From Chloroflexaceae bacterium (GTDB taxonomy: Bacteria > Chloroflexota > Chloroflexia > Chloroflexales > Chloroflexaceae), in NCBI GenBank assembly GCA_026417815.1, contig JAOACN010000223.1, positions 1 through 6,883 on the forward strand: a stretch of 6,883 nucleotides of DNA. The letters are read 5' to 3'. Positions 4,884-6,883 of this stretch are shown in pieces; the stretch's first letter is position 1; each line of letters begins with the position of its first letter. The position numbers were made by a program, and so were the translations under genes. The notes below the pieces were generated by a model. The model saw nothing but the letters and a program-made list of their open reading frames with translations, was not told the origin of the DNA and did no database searches.

Positions 4884-5114
4884 ATGAACTGGCAAGATTG
4901 GGTCAACAGCGTACTCCAAACCGGCGCCGATGTGGCCAAGGCCGCTCTGGGCAAGAGCGAGACCGCCCCGGCCGCCACTCCGCCCGCCGCCACATCCCCC
5001 GGCACTGCAGCGGCCCCGCCGCAACAGAGCTGGTTCGAGCGCAACGCCTACTACATCCTGGGCGCGTTCGCGCTGACCGTGCTGGTGCTGGCCGTGGTCT
5101 TCCGCCGGGAATGA
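4884..5114 (+). CDS. Small virion-type membrane protein, 76 aa
   Basis: I chose ATG 4884 because the frame opens further up only through the GC-rich repeat. Residues 1-22 are an amphipathic helix (NWQDWVNSVLQTGADVAKAA). Residues 25-47 are an Ala/Pro/Thr-rich linker. Residues 53-74 are a single TM helix (YYILGAFALTVLVLAVVF) followed by the basic end RRE. A soluble N-terminal part with a C-terminal anchor and positive residues on one side is the pattern expected for a protein of a virus internal membrane. No family is recognised. It is the first of three consecutive genes of the same design, 15 nt before the next start, with no Shine-Dalgarno. Confidence 0.7.
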   Translation: MNWQDWVNSVLQTGADVAKAALGKSETAPAATPPAATSPGTAAAPPQQSWFERNAYYILGAFALTVLVLAVVFRRE

Positions 5115-5129
5115 CCCGGCGCCACTGAC

Positions 5130-5387
5130 ATGGCGCTCCCGTTGCCCAGCCTGAGTTTCACGGGCGGGACCGCCGGACCGTCCGAGTCCGGCGACATCCG
5201 CGCCCAGACGCCCACCGGCATCAGCTTCGGCGCCTTCAACGTCGGCGGGGCCGGCACCCGCCAGGGCGGCGCCACCGCCAGCGCCGGCGCCGCCGAATCC
5301 GCCCTGCCGCCCTGGTTCTGGCCGGCTGCGCTGGGCAGCCTGGTCTTCCTGGCGGCGCTGTGGCTCATCCTGCGGAGGCAACGATGA
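5130..5387 (+). CDS. Small virion-type membrane protein, 85 aa
   Basis: Residues 1-58 are Gly/Ala/Ser/Thr-rich with no clear structure (SFTGGTAGPSESGD, GGAGTRQGGATASAGAA). Residues 60-80 form a TM helix (PWFWPAALGSLVFLAALWLI), followed by LRRQR. The layout repeats that of the upstream 76-aa protein, so a structural or scaffolding role at the virion membrane is inferred; no family is recognised. The start is ATG 5130, preceded by CACTGAC and lacking a Shine-Dalgarno. The stop overlaps the next start by 4 nt (ATGA), and a GGAGG for that gene lies within this gene's last codons. Confidence 0.7.
   Translation: MALPLPSLSFTGGTAGPSESGDIRAQTPTGISFGAFNVGGAGTRQGGATASAGAAESALPPWFWPAALGSLVFLAALWLILRRQR
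5374..5378 (+). promoter_or_regulatory. Shine-Dalgarno GGAGG for the 5384 gene
   Basis: GGAGG lies 5 nt before ATG 5384. It decides the start of the Thr-rich membrane protein in favour of 5384 over an in-frame ATG at 5360. Confidence 0.75.
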
Positions 5388-5911
5388 GGCCCGACACCTT
5401 CCCCGATCCGTTGGCACGCCATCATGCCGGCTCAGGTCTGCCCGCCCGCGGCCCGGCGCTGCTCCTGGCCTGCTTCGATGGGGGCGAAAGCTCATCGGCC
5501 ACGACCACCACCACCACCACGACCACCACCTCGAAGCAGGTCGGCGCCAGTGATCAGGCGCGGGTGGTCGCGGTAGAGTCCGGCGGGCCGGTCACCATCG
5601 AAAGCCTGGAGCCGGCCGTGATCGAGGCCGCGCTGGAGAAGATCACCGACTTCGCCAGCGGCGTGGGCGAGGCCGCCCTGAGCACCAACGCCCAGGTCAT
5701 CGCCAGCCTGCTGGAGAAAAACCGCGCCTTCGACGCCGAGACCCAGGCGGCCATCGGCCAGATCGTGCGCTCGAACCTGGAGACCGTGGCCGAACTGGCC
5801 AAGACCACCACCACCGGCGGCCTCAACGAGGCCAACCGCCAGATGCTCCTCTTGGGCGTGGCCGGCGCCATCGCCCTGGCCGCGGTCGGTATCGCTGTGG
5901 CCCGTAAATGA
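5384..5911 (+). CDS. Thr-rich protein with C-terminal TM anchor, 175 aa
   Basis: The N-terminal 30 residues are basic and Pro/Gly-rich and end in ALLLAC (25-30), a poor lipobox candidate because the hydrophobic stretch is very short. Residues 40-49 are ten consecutive threonines encoded by an ACC/ACG microsatellite (5501-5530). Residues about 65-150 are a long helical region (SLEPAVIEAALEKITDFASG, AIGQIVRSNLETVAELAK). Residues 154-173 are a TM helix (MLLLGVAGAIALAAVGIAVA) followed by RK. It is the longest of the three C-terminally anchored proteins after the capsid gene and could form a stalk or membrane-capsid bridge; this is inference. A clear GGAGG and a 4-nt overlap with the upstream stop fix the start. 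Confidence 0.7.
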   Translation: MRPDTFPDPLARHHAGSGLPARGPALLLACFDGGESSSATTTTTTTTTTSKQVGASDQARVVAVESGGPVTIESLEPAVIEAALEKITDFASGVGEAALSTNAQVIASLLEKNRAFDAETQAAIGQIVRSNLETVAELAKTTTTGGLNEANRQMLLLGVAGAIALAAVGIAVARK

Positions 5912-5912
5912 T

Positions 5913-6536
5913 ATGGCCGAAAACCGCCAGAGCTTCCTCTCTCATCACACGCTCACGGTGCCCGCGGGACAGACCCGGCGGGTCAACGTGACCGGGACCT
6001 ACTTCCTGTGCTCGGAGTCCAGCGCGCCATTCCGGCTGCGCCTGGGCGACCGCGAGGCCACCTTCTTCAGCGCCGGCCTGGCGGTGCGCTTCCAGCCGGG
6101 CGACTGGTTCGCCTTCATCGAGATCACCAACCCCGGCAGTGCGGACAACGAGATCGAGTTCTTCGTTGGTACGGCCGAGGTGATTGACGCCCGGCTCAAC
6201 GTGGTGACCGACCGGCCGCCGGCGGCGGTCACGGTGCACATCACCCCGCCGAAGACCTACCTCAAAACCCACACCATCACCTCACTGGCGCCAGCGGCGG
6301 AGGAAAGCTGCCCCGGCACCGACTCCGGCAATCGGCGCAAGGAAATCCTCGTCACCAATCTGGACGGCACCAATGACCTTGAAATCCGCACGGCGGCCGG
6401 TGCCAGCATCGGGTTTGTGCTGGCCCGCACGGCGTGGGTACTGGAGACCGACGACGATCTCAAGGTGGTCAACTCTGCGGCCGCAGCCATCGCCTGCCGC
6501 ATCGCCGAAGTCTTCTACGACGGCATCCCGGCATGA
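5913..6536 (+). CDS. Beta-rich two-domain protein, candidate vertex/penton or spike base, 207 aa
   Basis: No family is recognised. The protein is dominated by predicted beta strands and has two halves that look related. Half one (about residues 11-92) begins HHTLTVPAGQ, has FRLRLGDREA and FFSAGLAVRFQ, and ends EFFVGTAEVID. Half two (about 119-203) begins THTITSLAPA, has LEIRTAAGAS and IGFVLARTAWVLE, and ends ACRIAEVFYD. The order of strands and the closing AEV-x-D signature match. Small beta-sandwich proteins next to a double jelly-roll capsid gene are often pentons or spike bases, so a vertex role is a reasonable inference. ATG 5913 lies 1 nt after the previous stop; its own stop overlaps the next ATG (ATGA), so translation is probably coupled throughout. 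Confidence 0.75.
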   Translation: MAENRQSFLSHHTLTVPAGQTRRVNVTGTYFLCSESSAPFRLRLGDREATFFSAGLAVRFQPGDWFAFIEITNPGSADNEIEFFVGTAEVIDARLNVVTDRPPAAVTVHITPPKTYLKTHTITSLAPAAEESCPGTDSGNRRKEILVTNLDGTNDLEIRTAAGASIGFVLARTAWVLETDDDLKVVNSAAAAIACRIAEVFYDGIPA

Positions 6537-6883
6537 CCCCGCGGCGCCGCCAAATCCAGAGCCTGGCCACGCCCCAGCAATGGATTTACCCGCCCGGCGG
6601 CGGGGGCGGTGGCGGCGGCGGTGGTGGCGGCGGCGGCGGTGGTGGTGGCGGCGGGGGTGGCGGCGGGGGTTTCCCGGGATCGGACAATCTGGCTATCTAC
6701 TACTCCTTCCAGCCTCCCGAACATGAAGACAAGAAGGATTCTGCCCACCTGACAGTGCCCGGGCCAGGGGTGTGGTTTTTTGGGGGTATTGAGGGATTTA
6801 TTTTCTCCGGCGCCGGTCAATATGACTCCGATTTGACCGGCGACAAGCTGATGTGGGCCAACAACGCCCTCTTGAACATGGGC
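6533..6883 (+). CDS. Poly-glycine spike-like protein, N-terminal part (open at window end)
   Basis: This frame runs from ATG 6533 to the window edge without a stop (117 codons visible). It starts in a 4-nt ATGA overlap with the upstream gene. Residues 1-21 are a basic N-terminus (TPRRRQIQSLATPQQWIYPP). Residues 22-46 are 25 glycines in a row, encoded by mixed GGC, GGT and GGG codons, so selection rather than simple repeat slippage may maintain it. From residue 47 the sequence becomes ordered, with aromatic residues and beta-like runs (NLAIYYSFQPPE, VWFFGGIEGFIFSG), and GC content drops. A virion-bound N-terminus, flexible linker and distal receptor-binding domain would fit; the C-terminal part is beyond the window, so this is inference. 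Confidence 0.75.
   Translation, partial: MTPRRRQIQSLATPQQWIYPPGGGGGGGGGGGGGGGGGGGGGGGGGFPGSDNLAIYYSFQPPEHEDKKDSAHLTVPGPGVWFFGGIEGFIFSGAGQYDSDLTGDKLMWANNALLNMG

Noticed and set aside
5360..5383. ATG 5360 as start of the Thr-rich protein
   Set aside because: ATG 5384 has GGAGG at ideal spacing and a 4-nt overlap with the upstream stop.
4785..5495. Minus-strand frame of 236 codons opposite the small membrane-protein genes
   Set aside because: Gly/Arg/Ala low complexity typical of antisense to GC-rich genes, while the plus-strand frames have TM helices, coupled starts and a GGAGG.
5501..5530. ACC/ACG repeat as a CRISPR or tandem-repeat locus
   Set aside because: It is a short in-frame run coding ten threonines; no spacers or long repeat units.
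1..6883. tRNA, rRNA, integrase and att sites
   Set aside because: I looked for tRNA-like stems, rRNA-like sequence, recombinase motifs and end-to-end duplications and saw none that I could support by eye.

Overview
The window is a compact, very GC-rich stretch of DNA that reads as part of a tailless, icosahedral, membrane-containing DNA virus or provirus of bacteria. The call rests on two adjacent hallmark genes. One is a short FtsK/HerA-type P-loop ATPase (2277-2897) that looks like an A32-type genome-packaging ATPase. The other is a 306-residue capsid-like protein (3883-4803) whose N-terminus resembles the corticovirus PM2 P2 double jelly-roll coat protein. Around them are very small genes for single-pass membrane proteins and two likely vertex or spike proteins. 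I see no integrase, polymerase, terminase large subunit, portal or tail gene, so whether it is integrated, and how it replicates, cannot be told from this window. The host is a GC-rich bacterium; nothing here fixes the phylum.

Left part (1-2252), early/regulatory side: a tightly packed plus-strand run of small genes. In order: a 65-aa unknown; a 120-aa helical unknown; a 51-aa single-TM protein; an AlpA/MerR-like helix-turn-helix protein; a 101-aa coiled-coil protein overlapping it in another frame; a 218-aa protein with an AT-hook-like GRPRK motif; and a 100-aa protein of visibly lower GC. This region is dotted with A-tract motifs (CGGAAAATCCGG and relatives) and has a large nested inverted repeat at 943-990 that covers a GTG start codon.

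Middle (2277-3729): the packaging ATPase, then a toxin-antitoxin pair on the opposite strand. The pair is a Phd-like antitoxin and a PIN-domain (VapC-like) toxin overlapping by 4 nt. It is inserted between the ATPase and the capsid genes, and its toxin gene converges on the ATPase with a 3-nt gap. Direct and inverted repeats at and upstream of the antitoxin start look like its operator region.

Right part (3730-6883), virion side, all plus strand: a 32-aa micro-protein with one TM helix; the major capsid protein; a GC-rich repeat/hairpin; three small proteins each ending in a TM helix plus basic residues (76, 85 and 175 aa); a 207-aa beta-rich protein that appears internally duplicated; and an open-ended protein with a run of 25 glycines followed by lower-GC sequence, probably a spike or receptor-binding protein cut by the window edge. 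Several of these genes overlap or abut (ATGA overlaps at 5384 and 6533), which supports one late operon. The working model is that capsid shell, internal-membrane proteins and vertex/spike proteins are made from this operon and the ATPase drives DNA into the preformed shell. Most starts lack a Shine-Dalgarno sequence; three (1304, 1950, 5384) have a clear GGAGG.
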